Shown here one piece after another: positions 10,305-22,527 of a stretch of DNA of 34,398 nucleotides. The first letter of the stretch is position 1, and each line of letters starts with the position of its first letter. Source of the stretch: Pseudomonadota bacterium (lineage in GTDB: Bacteria > Pseudomonadota > Gammaproteobacteria > Burkholderiales > Burkholderiaceae_C); assembly GCA_019351955.1 (NCBI GenBank), contig JABBOE010000026.1, forward strand, positions 1 to 34,398. Reading direction: 5' to 3'. The notes beneath the pieces were generated by a model. That model had not been told where the DNA came from. It saw only the letters and a list, made by a program, of their open reading frames with translations, and made no database searches. The translations under genes were made by a program, and so were the position numbers.

Positions 10305-11660
10305 ATGCTCAATAACCTGACCCAGCGCCTGTCCCGAGTCGTCAAGACCATGCGAGGCGAGGCACGCATCACCGAGTCCAATATCGCCGACATGATGCGT
10401 GAGGTGCGGCTGGCCTTGCTGGAGGCGGACGTCGCGCTGTCTGTGGTGCGCGAATTCACCGCGCGCGTGAAGGAGAAAGCACTCGGGCAGGAGGTGGTGG
10501 GGTCGCTCTCGCCCGGACAGGCGCTGGTCGCCGTGGTGCACAAAGAGCTGGCGGCCCTGATGGGGCCCGAGGCCGTTGGCCTGAACCTCGCGGTGCAGCC
10601 GCCAGCGGTTGTACTCATGGCCGGCCTACAGGGCGCGGGCAAGACCACGACCACGGCGAAGTTGGCAAAGTGGCTGACCGAGCGTCAAAAGAAAAAGGTT
10701 CTCACGGTGTCGTGCGACGTGTACCGCCCAGCTGCCATCGCGCAGCTACAGACCGTCACACAACAGGCCGGGGCCGAATTTTTGCCCTCATCCCCCAGCG
10801 AAAAGCCGCTGGACATCGCGAAGCGGGCCGTGGAATATGCTCGCGCCCACCACTTCGATGTGCTGTTGGTGGACACCGCGGGCCGCCTGGCGGTGGATGC
10901 GGACATGATGCGCGAGATCGCCGAACTGCATGGCCTGCTCAAGCCGATTGAGACGCTTTTCGTAGTCGACGCGATGCAGGGCCAGGATGCGCTGGTCACG
11001 GCGCGAGCGTTCCACGATGCACTGCCGTTGACGGGAATCGTGTTGACCAAGCTCGATGGCGACGCGCGCGGCGGCGCGGCGCTTTCTGTCCACCACGTCA
11101 CGGGCGCTCCCGTGAAGTTCGCTGGTGTGTCGGAAAAAATTGACGGACTAGAGGCCTTCGACCCGTCGCGCATGGCGGATCGCATCCTTGGCATGGGCGA
11201 CGTGCTGGCGCTGGTGGAGGAGGCGCAGCGCAGCGTGGACATTCAGGCGGCGCAGCAGCTCGCACAGAAGGTGAAGTCGGGTGAACAATTTGACCTCAAT
11301 GACTTCCTCATGCAGCTGCAGCAGATGAACAAGATGGGGGGGCTGCAAGGGCTGATGGACAAACTCCCGGCGGAAATGCAGGCGCGCGCGGGTCAGGCCG
11401 ACATGGACAAGGCCGCGCGCGACGTGCGCCGCATGCAGGGCATCATCTGCGCGATGACCCCGCAGGAACGCCGCAAGCCGGACGTCATCAAAGCATCCCG
11501 AAAGCGTCGAATTGCCGCTGGTGCTGGCGTGCAGGTCCAGGAAGTCAACCGAATGCTCGGCCAGTTCGAGCAAATGCGCGACATGATGAAAAAGATGAAG
11601 GGTGGCAAGATGTTCAAGATGATGCAGCGCATGGGTGGCGCCGGATTGATGCGGCGCTGA
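10305..11660 (+). CDS. ffh: Signal recognition particle protein Ffh
   Basis: MLNNLTQRLSRVVKTMRGEARITESNIADMMREVRLALLEADV, GLQGAGKTTTTAKLA, DTAGRLAVDADMM, Met-rich M domain at the C-terminus. Confidence 0.96.
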   Translation: MLNNLTQRLSRVVKTMRGEARITESNIADMMREVRLALLEADVALSVVREFTARVKEKALGQEVVGSLSPGQALVAVVHKELAALMGPEAVGLNLAVQPPAVVLMAGLQGAGKTTTTAKLAKWLTERQKKKVLTVSCDVYRPAAIAQLQTVTQQAGAEFLPSSPSEKPLDIAKRAVEYARAHHFDVLLVDTAGRLAVDADMMREIAELHGLLKPIETLFVVDAMQGQDALVTARAFHDALPLTGIVLTKLDGDARGGAALSVHHVTGAPVKFAGVSEKIDGLEAFDPSRMADRILGMGDVLALVEEAQRSVDIQAAQQLAQKVKSGEQFDLNDFLMQLQQMNKMGGLQGLMDKLPAEMQARAGQADMDKAARDVRRMQGIICAMTPQERRKPDVIKASRKRRIAAGAGVQVQEVNRMLGQFEQMRDMMKKMKGGKMFKMMQRMGGAGLMRR

Positions 11661-11667
11661 ATGCAGG

Positions 11668-12336
11668 TCACCGCGCGGGACTGCGGCTGGCGAGCTGTTC
11701 GCTTGACGAGTTCACCACCCACTCTCGGCGCGCCCCAAGCACTGCATCGGGATAGGCAGCCTGACTGCGCGAGCCGTTGTAGCGTCCCAGCGCCATGAAA
11801 AGGTCGCCATGCTCCTCGTTGAGGTAATGCCTCAAGATGACACAACCGTAGCGCAAGTTCACTTGCATGCGAAACATAGCCAACTTGTCGCCATTGCCAA
11901 TCTGCTTGGTCCAGAACGGCATGACTTGCATCAGGCCCATGGCACCGACCGGTGAAATGGCGTATTTTTTGAAGCCGCTTTCCACCTGAATCAGCCCGAG
12001 CACAAGCGCCGGCTCAAGCCCTGCACGGCGTGCCTCATACCAAACGGTGCGCAGAAACGCCTCGCGCACAACACGGTTGGGCATACGCGCGCGTAGCCGA
12101 GTCGATTCCGTGGCCAGCCACAGCAGGTAGGTCACAAGGTGATTCGGATTTCGAAAATCGGGCGTCCGTACCGTGGAGTCTGCAATCTGGCCCGCGAGCG
12201 CTAGGCGTACCGCGTCCGAGAGCTGTTCTTCCTTTTGGTCACCGGCCCACGCAAGCGCCGCGCTCCCGGCCAACATGCCCATCAGCACGGCAAACGTGGC
12301 GAGGCGGCGCAGCCAAACCCATCGGTGCAGATTCAC
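11668..12336 (-). CDS. Lytic transglycosylase (SLT domain)
   Basis: LGLIQVESGFKKYAISPVGAMGLMQVMPFW and LRYGCVILRHYLNEEHGDLFMALGRYNGS. Start uncertain (GTG near 12336, or longer ORF to 12411). Confidence 0.85.
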   Translation of the reverse strand: MNLHRWVWLRRLATFAVLMGMLAGSAALAWAGDQKEEQLSDAVRLALAGQIADSTVRTPDFRNPNHLVTYLLWLATESTRLRARMPNRVVREAFLRTVWYEARRAGLEPALVLGLIQVESGFKKYAISPVGAMGLMQVMPFWTKQIGNGDKLAMFRMQVNLRYGCVILRHYLNEEHGDLFMALGRYNGSRSQAAYPDAVLGARREWVVNSSSEQLASRSPAR

Positions 12337-12370
12337 GGTGCGTATGTCGTGCGTTTGCAGGCGGCGCAAC

Positions 12371-14110
12371 TCAGGCGGCGCTGCGAGTGCGCAGATGCGC
12401 CAGCACCGCATCCAGCGCTATGGCGGTGGCCTGCGCATCGCGTCGGTGCTGGTATTCCAGCGTGCCAGCACTGAGTCCACGCTCAGAGACCACCAATCGG
12501 TGGGGTACCCCGATGAGTTCCCAGTCGGCAAACATCGCTCCCGGGCGCTCGCCGCGGTCGTCGAGGGCGACGTCCGCACCCGCGTCCAACAGTTGCAGGT
12601 ACAGCCGGTCCGCCGCCTCACGCACGGCGGCGCTGCGGTCGTACGCGATCGGGCAGATCACCACGGTGAACGGTGCGATCGCTTCGGGCCATATCATGCC
12701 GCGCGCGTCGTGATTCTGTTCAATGCACGCGCCGAGGATGCGGGTGATGCCGATGCCGTAGCAGCCCATTTCCAGCGTTTTGGACTTTCCGTTCTCGTCA
12801 AGGAACGTTGCGCCCATTGGGGCCGAATACTTGGTGCCGAGGTAGAACACATGGCCCACCTCAATCCCGCGGCAAATGGCAAGTTGACCGTTGCCATCAG
12901 GGCTCGGATCGCCAGCGACCACGTTGCGGATGTCAGCAACCTCGGGCTCTGGAAGATCACGGTCCCAATTCACGCCGGTGTAGTGGAAATCCTGGGCATT
13001 GGCGCCGACCACGAAATCGTGCATGGCGGCCACAGTGCGGTCGGCCACGATCCGCACTGCACGTGCGGTCCCGATCGGTCCAAGGTAGCCGGGGCTGCAT
13101 CCAAAATGTTCGATGATTTCAGCCTCTGTGGCCATGCGTGCGTCCTTCATACAAGGCAATTTTCTGACCTTGATGTCGTTCACCGCGTGGTCGCCACGCA
13201 CCAGCAGAAGCACGATGGCCGTCGACGCGACGCCGGACTCGCCGATCGGAGCCTCCACGGCCATGACCACCGACTTGACCGTGTGCTCAAGCGGGATGCC
13301 AAGCAGGGCGGCGACGTCTTCGCATTTCGCCGCGCCTGGCGTAGGTGTCTTGCGCAGCGGGGCTACGGCGGCTGCACGTCGGGCAATCAGTGGCAGCGCC
13401 TCGGCCAATTCCACGTTGGCGGCGAAGTCGGACTGCGGGCAGTAGGCAATCGAGTCCTCGCCCGTCTCGGCGATGACATGGAACTCGTGGCTCATCGAGC
13501 CCCCGATCGCACCGGAATCGGCCGCCACGGCGCGGAACTCGAATCCAAAACGCTGGAAGATGCGCTGATATGCCGCATACATGGTCTGGTAGCTCTGCTG
13601 GGCACCGGCGTAATCCCGGTCGAAGGAGTAGGCGTCCTTCATTGTGAACTCCCGCGCGCGCATCACGCCGAAGCGTGGCCGGCGCTCGTCGCGGAATTTG
13701 GTCTGAATATGAAAGAAATTCAAGGGAAGTTGCCGCCAGGAGCGAATCTCGCCGCGCGCGATGTCGGTGACCACCTCCTCGGACGTGGGCTGAACGACGA
13801 AGTCACGGTGGTGGCGGTCTTTGATGCGCAGGAGTTCCGGGCCATAGTGTTCCCAGCGTTCGGTTTCCTGCCAGAGTTCAGCCGGTTGCACCACGGGCAT
13901 CAGCAATTCAATGGCCCCGGCACGCGTCATTTCCTCGCGCACGATGGCCTCCACCTTGCGGATGCTGCGCAGACCCAGCGGCATGTAGGTGTACAGGCCA
14001 GCTGCGAGCTTTCTGATCATCCCGGCACGCAACATCAGGGCTTGGCTGGCGACTTCGGCATCGGCCGGGGCTTCTTTCTGGGTCGAAATGAAAAAGCGTG
14101 AAACGCGCAT
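12371..14110 (-). CDS. proS: Prolyl-tRNA synthetase
   Basis: [112 protein letters not shown]. Confidence 0.96.
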   Translation of the reverse strand: MRVSRFFISTQKEAPADAEVASQALMLRAGMIRKLAAGLYTYMPLGLRSIRKVEAIVREEMTRAGAIELLMPVVQPAELWQETERWEHYGPELLRIKDRHHRDFVVQPTSEEVVTDIARGEIRSWRQLPLNFFHIQTKFRDERRPRFGVMRAREFTMKDAYSFDRDYAGAQQSYQTMYAAYQRIFQRFGFEFRAVAADSGAIGGSMSHEFHVIAETGEDSIAYCPQSDFAANVELAEALPLIARRAAAVAPLRKTPTPGAAKCEDVAALLGIPLEHTVKSVVMAVEAPIGESGVASTAIVLLLVRGDHAVNDIKVRKLPCMKDARMATEAEIIEHFGCSPGYLGPIGTARAVRIVADRTVAAMHDFVVGANAQDFHYTGVNWDRDLPEPEVADIRNVVAGDPSPDGNGQLAICRGIEVGHVFYLGTKYSAPMGATFLDENGKSKTLEMGCYGIGITRILGACIEQNHDARGMIWPEAIAPFTVVICPIAYDRSAAVREAADRLYLQLLDAGADVALDDRGERPGAMFADWELIGVPHRLVVSERGLSAGTLEYQHRRDAQATAIALDAVLAHLRTRSAA

Positions 14111-14255
14111 GAAGGGTTTGCCTGGAGACAGTGGGGAAGGGGATGCTGCAGTGTCCGACCTTGCCGGTCTTGCGGAAAGGGCCAGAGGGGGTCGGCAGCG
14201 CGCAAGCCGGTGCCTATAATCAAAGCATGATTCTAAAAGATGAAGGATATTGGCC

Positions 14256-14816
14256 ATGTTGGATCGCGAAGGCTATCGTCCCAACGTCGGCATCATCCTG
14301 CTAAACACCAAAAATCAGGTGTTTTGGGGCAAGCGGGTGAGTGCACATTCCTGGCAATTCCCGCAAGGTGGCATCAACGCCGGAGAAAACCCCGAGCAGG
14401 CGATGTACCGCGAACTGTTCGAGGAGGTCGGGCTGAAGCCCTGCCATGTACATGTGCTGGGGCGCACCCGCAACTGGTTGCGCTATGACGTCCCGCAGCA
14501 ATACCTGCGGCGCGACAGCCGAGGCATTTACAAAGGCCAGAAGCAGATCTGGTTTCTTCTCAAGCTTACCGGGCGTGATTGTGATGTGTGCCTGCGTGCG
14601 ACCAGCCACCCGGAGTTTGACGCTTGGCGCTGGAATGACTACTGGATTGCACTGGATAGCGTGATCGAGTTCAAGCGCGACGTCTATCAGCAGGCCCTGT
14701 CGGAGCTTTCGCACTTGCTGCCGCGACTGGAGCAGCGCACACGCTATTTGCGGGCCAATCTACGCCATGGGCGTCCTTTGCATAGCGCCTTCACTCACGA
14801 ACCGGTTCCCGAATGA
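14256..14816 (+). CDS. rppH: RNA pyrophosphohydrolase (Nudix)
   Basis: [27 protein letters not shown]; Nudix box [23 protein letters not shown]. Confidence 0.95.
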   Translation: MLDREGYRPNVGIILLNTKNQVFWGKRVSAHSWQFPQGGINAGENPEQAMYRELFEEVGLKPCHVHVLGRTRNWLRYDVPQQYLRRDSRGIYKGQKQIWFLLKLTGRDCDVCLRATSHPEFDAWRWNDYWIALDSVIEFKRDVYQQALSELSHLLPRLEQRTRYLRANLRHGRPLHSAFTHEPVPE

Positions 14817-15373
14817 TCCACTCGTTCCCATTGCGGCAGGCCGCGCGTGCGCTGGCGTGCTGCCTGTTGCTTTGCTCGGCCACAAGTCTTGCCTTTGCCC
14901 AACGCTCGGAAAATCAAGTGGGCTTGTTCGGGCCATTGAAACCCCCTGCAAGCGCCGTCGCCGTTCAGTTTCCCAAAGCTCCGCAAGAGGCCGCGCTGGA
15001 AAAAGTCTCCGTCACTGGCGGCTCGACGATGGGATTTCTGGTTGACCTGTCCAGTATCAGCGTCGCCAGCGACACCGAGGTGCGTTACGTCCTGGTGGCG
15101 CAAAGCGCGCAAGGCGTGCGCAATGTCAGCTATGAGGGCCTGGATTGCGCGCAAAACGCTTGGCATGTTTACGGGGTTTGGAGTGCGGGTGGACAACGGT
15201 GGGTTCGGAACCCGCAGACGGATTGGATCGCCGTGAACGTGGGCGGATTCACACGCATTCATGGGGTGCTTGCCTCGGATTACCTTTGCGAAAATGGGCG
15301 CGCAGCGGGGTCCGCTGAGACCATCGTGGAAAACCTCAAGGAGGGTTTGCATGGCCCCCAGCCCACGCCTTGA
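14813..15373 (+). CDS. CNP1-like family exported protein
   Basis: Signal-peptide-like N-terminus ([20 protein letters not shown]); overlaps the rppH stop by 4 nt (ATGA); context typical of Burkholderiales. Confidence 0.7.
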   Translation: MIHSFPLRQAARALACCLLLCSATSLAFAQRSENQVGLFGPLKPPASAVAVQFPKAPQEAALEKVSVTGGSTMGFLVDLSSISVASDTEVRYVLVAQSAQGVRNVSYEGLDCAQNAWHVYGVWSAGGQRWVRNPQTDWIAVNVGGFTRIHGVLASDYLCENGRAAGSAETIVENLKEGLHGPQPTP

Positions 15374-15405
15374 TGGAGTGGGCTGAGCGTCCTCCCAGAT
15401 GCTCG

Positions 15406-15442
15406 GCGACAAGCCCGGGCCGTGCGGCGTGTGGCTTGTCGC
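15406..15442. terminator. Inverted repeat in the convergent rppH-CNP1 / proB region
   Basis: Perfect 10-bp arms GCGACAAGCC / GGCTTGTCGC separated by 17 nt. Confidence 0.55.
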
Positions 15443-15447
15443 AGCGG

Positions 15448-17734
<2,287 letters not shown>

Positions 17735-17775
17735 CTACCAGTGAAGGCGCCGGGAGGCCCCGGCACCAGCCAAAT

Positions 17776-18048
17776 TCAGGCCTCGGCCGTGTTCAGCGGG
17801 GTGATGTTGACGTACTGGCGGTTGTGCTCGCCCTTACGGCCAAATTGCACTTGCCCGTCGACCAGCGCGAATAGCGTGTGATCCTTGCCCATACCCACGT
17901 TGACACCTGCATGAAAGCGTGTGCCGCGCTGGCGCACGATGATCGAGCCGGCCGGGATGGCCTCGCCACCGAAGGCCTTGACCCCCAGCCGCTTGGCTTC
18001 GGAGTCACGCCCGTTGCGGGTTGAACCGCCACCTTTTTTCTGTGCCAT
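17776..18048 (-). CDS. rpmA: 50S ribosomal protein L27
   Basis: [61 protein letters not shown]. Confidence 0.98.
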   Translation of the reverse strand: MAQKKGGGSTRNGRDSEAKRLGVKAFGGEAIPAGSIIVRQRGTRFHAGVNVGMGKDHTLFALVDGQVQFGRKGEHNRQYVNITPLNTAEA

Positions 18049-18060
18049 GTTTCTTGCTCC

Positions 18061-18372
18061 TCAAGCAGCAATGCTTTCGATCTGCAGCTCGGTATAGTTC
18101 TGCCGGTGTCCTTGCCGCTTCTGATAGTGCTTGCGACGGCGCATTTTGAAAATATGCACCTTCTCGCCTCGCCCATGCGCCAAGACTTTGGCCTTCACCG
18201 CCGCACCCGCCAATAGCGGGGTGCCGATACGGGTATCCGCGCCATCAAAGACGGCGAGCACCTGATCGATCACGATGTCTTGGCCAATGTCTGCGGATAA
18301 CTGTTCTACCTTGATCTTTTCGCCGGCGCAGACTTTGTACTGCTTGCCACCGGTTTTTATGACCGCATACAT
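18061..18372 (-). CDS. rplU: 50S ribosomal protein L21
   Basis: [25 protein letters not shown] and [23 protein letters not shown]. Confidence 0.97.
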   Translation of the reverse strand: MYAVIKTGGKQYKVCAGEKIKVEQLSADIGQDIVIDQVLAVFDGADTRIGTPLLAGAAVKAKVLAHGRGEKVHIFKMRRRKHYQKRQGHRQNYTELQIESIAA

Positions 18373-18787
18373 ATGACAACTCCTGAAATTGAATGTGCGT
18401 CGTTCAAGTCGTGCCTGAATGGGTTCGCCCGCTCGCATCAATCTATCGAGCGCCTGCGCCCCATGCGCAACTGACTTTTCCGCCAACACCGCTTATTGAC
18501 GTCGCTAAACGTCCGTACTTCGAGCACGGGTCCTCACCTGCGCTCGACGAGTCAGCGCATGGAGTACGCAAGTCCCCCATTGGCCGATCAACATTGCATC
18601 ATAGCAGAGCCCCACGGTTGCGTCATGTTCGCGCTCGCTGTCGTGTGCGAAACGGTTCAGCACCCTTGCCACCGTGTGGGTTCAAGCCGGCCGGCAGCCA
18701 TGGCGAGACCTATAAAATGCCACAGGCCTCCTTGGCCATGATCCGCGCCGCCATCTGCGCGAACCCATCCTTAGACCAGCGCACTTC

Positions 18788-19768
18788 GTGACCTCCTCGC
18801 ACTCGATCCAGTCGATACTTGCTCCAATTGCTTCAGACATGCTGGAGGTCGATGCGACCATCCGGCGCAATCTCTCGTCCGAGGTGCAGCTGATCAATGC
18901 GATCAGTGCCTACATCGTTTCTGCCGGAGGCAAGCGATTACGTCCGGCGCTGTTGCTGCTCATCGCCAAGGCGCATGGATATCAGGGACCGCACCATCAT
19001 CTGCTTGCGGCAGTGGTCGAGTTGATCCACACCGCCACACTGCTGCACGACGACGTGGTCGACGAGTCCGAATTGCGTCGCGGACGCAAGACCTCCAATG
19101 CGACTTTCGGCAACGCCGCCAGCGTTCTGGCCGGAGATTTTCTGTACTCGCGCGCTTTCCAGATGATGGTGAAAGCTGGCGACATGCGCATTTTGCAAAT
19201 TCTGGCTGACGCCACCAATGTCATCGCCGAAGGTGAAGTTCTGCAGTTGTTGAACATGCATGACCCGGATATCGGCGATGAGCGTTATCTGCAGGTAATC
19301 AACTACAAGACCGCTACCTTGTTCGAGGCTGCCGCTCGCATTGGAGCCATGCTTGCGGGCACCGGCGCGGAGCATGAGGCGGCGGCCGCCAGCTATGGCC
19401 GGTGCATCGGCACAGCCTTTCAATTGATCGATGATGCACTGGATTACAGTGGCAAGGCGGCCGAGATGGGCAAAAACGTCGGTGATGATTTACGTGAGGG
19501 CAAACCCACTCTTCCGCTGATTGTCGCCATGCAACGCTGTTCAGCGTCCGAGCGCAAGGTCATTGAAGATGCCATCCGCGAAGGCCTGTCGGATGAGATG
19601 CCCCGAGTTCTGCAGATTGTTCAGAAATGCGGCGCACTCGACGTCGTCTACGCTAGTGCGCAGACCGAACTCAACCGCGCACGAAGCCTGATCGAGGGTC
19701 TCGCAGTCACTCCTGCTCGTGAGGCTCTGATAAACTTGTGTTCTTACTCTTTGGATCGCAATGCATGA
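18788..19768 (+). CDS. ispB: Polyprenyl (octaprenyl) diphosphate synthase
   Basis: GGKRLRPALLLL, LLHDDVVDESELRRG, AGDFLYSRAF, FQLIDDALDY (both Asp-rich motifs). Confidence 0.93.
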   Translation: MTSSHSIQSILAPIASDMLEVDATIRRNLSSEVQLINAISAYIVSAGGKRLRPALLLLIAKAHGYQGPHHHLLAAVVELIHTATLLHDDVVDESELRRGRKTSNATFGNAASVLAGDFLYSRAFQMMVKAGDMRILQILADATNVIAEGEVLQLLNMHDPDIGDERYLQVINYKTATLFEAAARIGAMLAGTGAEHEAAAASYGRCIGTAFQLIDDALDYSGKAAEMGKNVGDDLREGKPTLPLIVAMQRCSASERKVIEDAIREGLSDEMPRVLQIVQKCGALDVVYASAQTELNRARSLIEGLAVTPAREALINLCSYSLDRNA

Positions 19769-19798
19769 TCGGCATGCTGATATGCTGCGAATCCTCAT

Positions 19799-19875
19799 CG
19801 GGGTGTAGCTTAGCCTGGTAGAGCGCTACGTTCGGGACGTAGAGGCCGGAGGTTCGAATCCTCTCACCCCGACCA
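19799..19875 (+). tRNA. tRNA-Pro(CGG)
   Basis: 77 nt cloverleaf: acceptor CGGGGTG/CACCCCG, anticodon arm CTACG-TTCGGGA-CGTAG (anticodon CGG), TpsiC GGTTCGAATCC, encoded CCA. Confidence 0.95.
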
Positions 19876-19903
19876 AATTCTCTTGAGAAATCAAGAGGTT
19901 GCC

Positions 19904-19929
19904 AAAGCCGCAGACACTGCGGCTTTTGT
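19904..19929 (+). terminator. Rho-independent-like terminator after tRNA-Pro
   Basis: AAAGCCGCAG-ACA-CTGCGGCTTT followed by T-rich TGTG. Confidence 0.65.
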
Positions 19930-20045
19930 GTTTTCTGGGGTGCTGTTCCAATTCTGTTCCAAATCGGCGCAGTGGGTCAGCCTTTCCCGCTCCAGAAATA
20001 AACGCCGTGGCTACAGGAGTCTCCATTCATCATGCGGAGATATCC

Positions 20046-21635
20046 ATGGCAGACCTCACCAACCGCAGCCGCTTTCGCCTCACGGTCAAGAACAGTCCGG
20101 GGCGCACGCGCTACTTCCCCTTCAACAACGTCGAAGCCGTCCAGGCCGCCATGGACGCGCTGCGCGCGCAGGGTTTCAAGCCGCACGTCGAGCAGCTCGA
20201 CGAAAGCTGGCTCGTGCGTATCCGCGAGAAGGGCCATAAGCCGCTGCTGAGCACATTCAAGTCGAAGTCGGAGGCGCAAGCCTTCATCGCGCACAGCATG
20301 GAAGAGCGCAGCCGTGGGCTCTTTGTCGACTACACGGCCTCGCGCAAGGTGACCTTGGCACAGCTCTTCGTGCGCTACCTGCTCGAAGAAGCGCCAAGGC
20401 ACAAAAGCCACAAGGTTCTCGCATACTCGCTCGAGGGGTGGCTGGCCGACAGCGGGCCCGCGGGCGTTGCGCTGCTCGAGGGGTATCGTGAGGAGTTGCG
20501 GCGTCGAGGGCAAGTGGTGCGCCCTGCCAAGTTCCAGATGCGCCAAAGCAGCGGTGAGCTGAGCTGGATCCACAAGCCGCTGGCCGATGTGACGACGGTC
20601 GATATCGAACTGTTCATCAACGACCGGCTCGAGGCGGTCGAGCCGAGCACGGTGGACCGCGAAATTGACCGGCTGAAGAGCGTCCTCACGGTCGCCACGT
20701 CGGTCTGGGACTACCCGCTGCGCAAGAACCCCATGGTTGCCGTGCGCCGTCCCAAATACTTCAACGAAAGGGACCGGCGCATCTCGGCGGCCGAAGAGGC
20801 GCGATTGCTGGAGGCCTTGGCGCAATTGGATGGCGAGCAGGCGGTTGAGGCCCGCCTGTGTGAGCTCGCCCATGCGGCGATGCGCGACCAGGTGTTCTCC
20901 AGCCCCAGTGCGCGCAAGAAGGTGCTGGCTCAAACGCGCAGGCGGCTGCTGGCGTTGGCCGAGGAGAGCGCCCAGGTGGTGCCGTACTTGCAAGTCTTCT
21001 ATCTTTTCCAGGTCATGACAGCGGCCCGTCGCGGTGAGACCCTGGGGCTGACCTGGAACCGCATTGACTTCGAAGCCAAGACGGCCTTCCTGCCCGAGAC
21101 CAAGAACGGGCTGGCGCGCAAGTTGGCCTTGCGGCACGATTTGGTGGAGCTTCTGCAGGACCTTCCACGCGACACGGAGCGTGTGTTTGCAGTCGGCCTT
21201 GATGCTGTGGTCGGCGCCTGGACCAAGGCCTGCCTCATGGCTGGCGTCCACGATTTTCACATTCATGATGCACGTCACGAGGCCCTGTCACGTCTGGCGG
21301 AGAGTGGAAAATTTACGTTGCCGGAGATCCAGGTGTTCAGCGGCCACCAGGATCTGCGCATGCTGATGCGCTACGCCCATTTGTGCGCTTCGCGGTTGGC
21401 TCACAAGCTCGATGAGTGCTTCAAGGACGTCGAGAAGGTCCGCGTGCACCGGGGGGGGCGCCGCTTTCTCAACAAACGCGCCGGTGTCGCACCGGGCGCG
21501 CTGATGGACGGGGCGGAGCCTTTGACCTGTTCCCAGAGTGCCGCGGTCTCTGCGTGTGTGAGCGCGCTGCAGGAGCAAGAATCGACGCGCCTGGGCGCGA
21601 ACGTGATTGCATTTCGGCCTCGCCGAACAGCCTGA
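20046..21635 (+). CDS. Tyrosine recombinase / phage-type integrase
   Basis: C-terminal catalytic motifs TAARRGETLGLTWNRID, FHIHDARHEALSRLAE, FSGHQDLRMLMRYAHL (R, HxxR, H, Y). Start taken at MADLTNRSRF. Confidence 0.9.
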   Translation: MADLTNRSRFRLTVKNSPGRTRYFPFNNVEAVQAAMDALRAQGFKPHVEQLDESWLVRIREKGHKPLLSTFKSKSEAQAFIAHSMEERSRGLFVDYTASRKVTLAQLFVRYLLEEAPRHKSHKVLAYSLEGWLADSGPAGVALLEGYREELRRRGQVVRPAKFQMRQSSGELSWIHKPLADVTTVDIELFINDRLEAVEPSTVDREIDRLKSVLTVATSVWDYPLRKNPMVAVRRPKYFNERDRRISAAEEARLLEALAQLDGEQAVEARLCELAHAAMRDQVFSSPSARKKVLAQTRRRLLALAEESAQVVPYLQVFYLFQVMTAARRGETLGLTWNRIDFEAKTAFLPETKNGLARKLALRHDLVELLQDLPRDTERVFAVGLDAVVGAWTKACLMAGVHDFHIHDARHEALSRLAESGKFTLPEIQVFSGHQDLRMLMRYAHLCASRLAHKLDECFKDVEKVRVHRGGRRFLNKRAGVAPGALMDGAEPLTCSQSAAVSACVSALQEQESTRLGANVIAFRPRRTA

Positions 21636-21720
21636 AGGCTGACGCCGCGCCTGCGCCGGCTCCATCGTTGCGGATAAACCGCGTTTCTAGACAAAGGCCA
21701 CGTCACACGGACACTGCCCC

Positions 21721-22527
21721 ATGTCGAACTTCTCTCATCTCAAGCTGCTTACCAAGGCCGACGCTGCCGACATCTTCGGCGTATGCACCAAGACCATCGA
21801 CAACTACGTCCGGGAAGGCCTGTTGCCAGCGCCCGTTGCCTTCGCCAGCCGTGAATACTGGCACCCGACGGTCTTTCAGTCCTTCTTGGACCAGCGTTTC
21901 GGCCTTCCTGGCCCCCAGGCCTCGCCACAGCTGGATGCGGTGGGCGGCGCCGAGGCGCCCAATCGCGCGCCGCCCGGGGGAGCACTCGCATCGGCGAGAG
22001 TGACGCGCCGTCGGCCTGAAGCCCGACATCGGCCGATTGGGCATGTCAAACATCACGCCTTGCGGGTTCAAGTCAACGCAACCGCTTTTGCGCGTTCTGT
22101 GCGCATCATTGGCGGGTGGCTGTGGTCTTTCGATGCACCGGCGGGCGCGCTGGCCGTGGGCTTCGGCGAGCCGGCGTTCACCGCGGCAACCCGATGGCCA
22201 CATCGTGCGTGTTGTCCTGCAGCGCAGGTGTCGAGGCATTTGCAGAACGTGTTGAAAGCGACCTGCAAAGGCCGCATCCAGGCGGGCCGGGTGCGACCGC
22301 TCTTGGGTCCATCGTCATCAGCCTTGTCGCCCATGAGGCGGCCGGCTGAGCACGCGGCCGTTCAGGTACACAGCAGGCCGCCGTCGACCGCGATGGTCTG
22401 GCCGGTGATGAACTCCGAGCGGTCGCTGGCCAGCCAGGCGGCGAGTTCACCGAGGTCGCGCTTGTACGCCAGCCTGCCCAGCGGAATTCGTGCGCTGATC
22501 GCGCCGCGCACCGCTTCGGTCAGGTAG
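21721..22527 (+). CDS. AlpA/excisionase-like helix-turn-helix ORF; only the N-terminal ~65 aa is convincing
   Basis: LLTKADAADIFGVCTKTIDNYVREGLLPAPVAFASREYWHPTVFQSFLDQRF is an HTH_17/MerR-like domain. The C-terminal readthrough looks low-complexity and runs antisense into the SDR gene, so the true 3' end is not supported. Confidence 0.5.
   Translation: MSNFSHLKLLTKADAADIFGVCTKTIDNYVREGLLPAPVAFASREYWHPTVFQSFLDQRFGLPGPQASPQLDAVGGAEAPNRAPPGGALASARVTRRRPEARHRPIGHVKHHALRVQVNATAFARSVRIIGGWLWSFDAPAGALAVGFGEPAFTAATRWPHRACCPAAQVSRHLQNVLKATCKGRIQAGRVRPLLGPSSSALSPMRRPAEHAAVQVHSRPPSTAMVWPVMNSERSLASQAASSPRSRLYASLPSGIRALIAPRTASVR

Noticed and set aside
12173-14101. 642-aa plus-strand ORF antisense to proS
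   Set aside because: Mirror of a strongly coding gene in GC-rich DNA; no domain recognised.
19977-21278. 433-aa minus-strand ORF antisense to the integrase
   Set aside because: No recognisable domain; integrase motifs on the plus strand explain the region.
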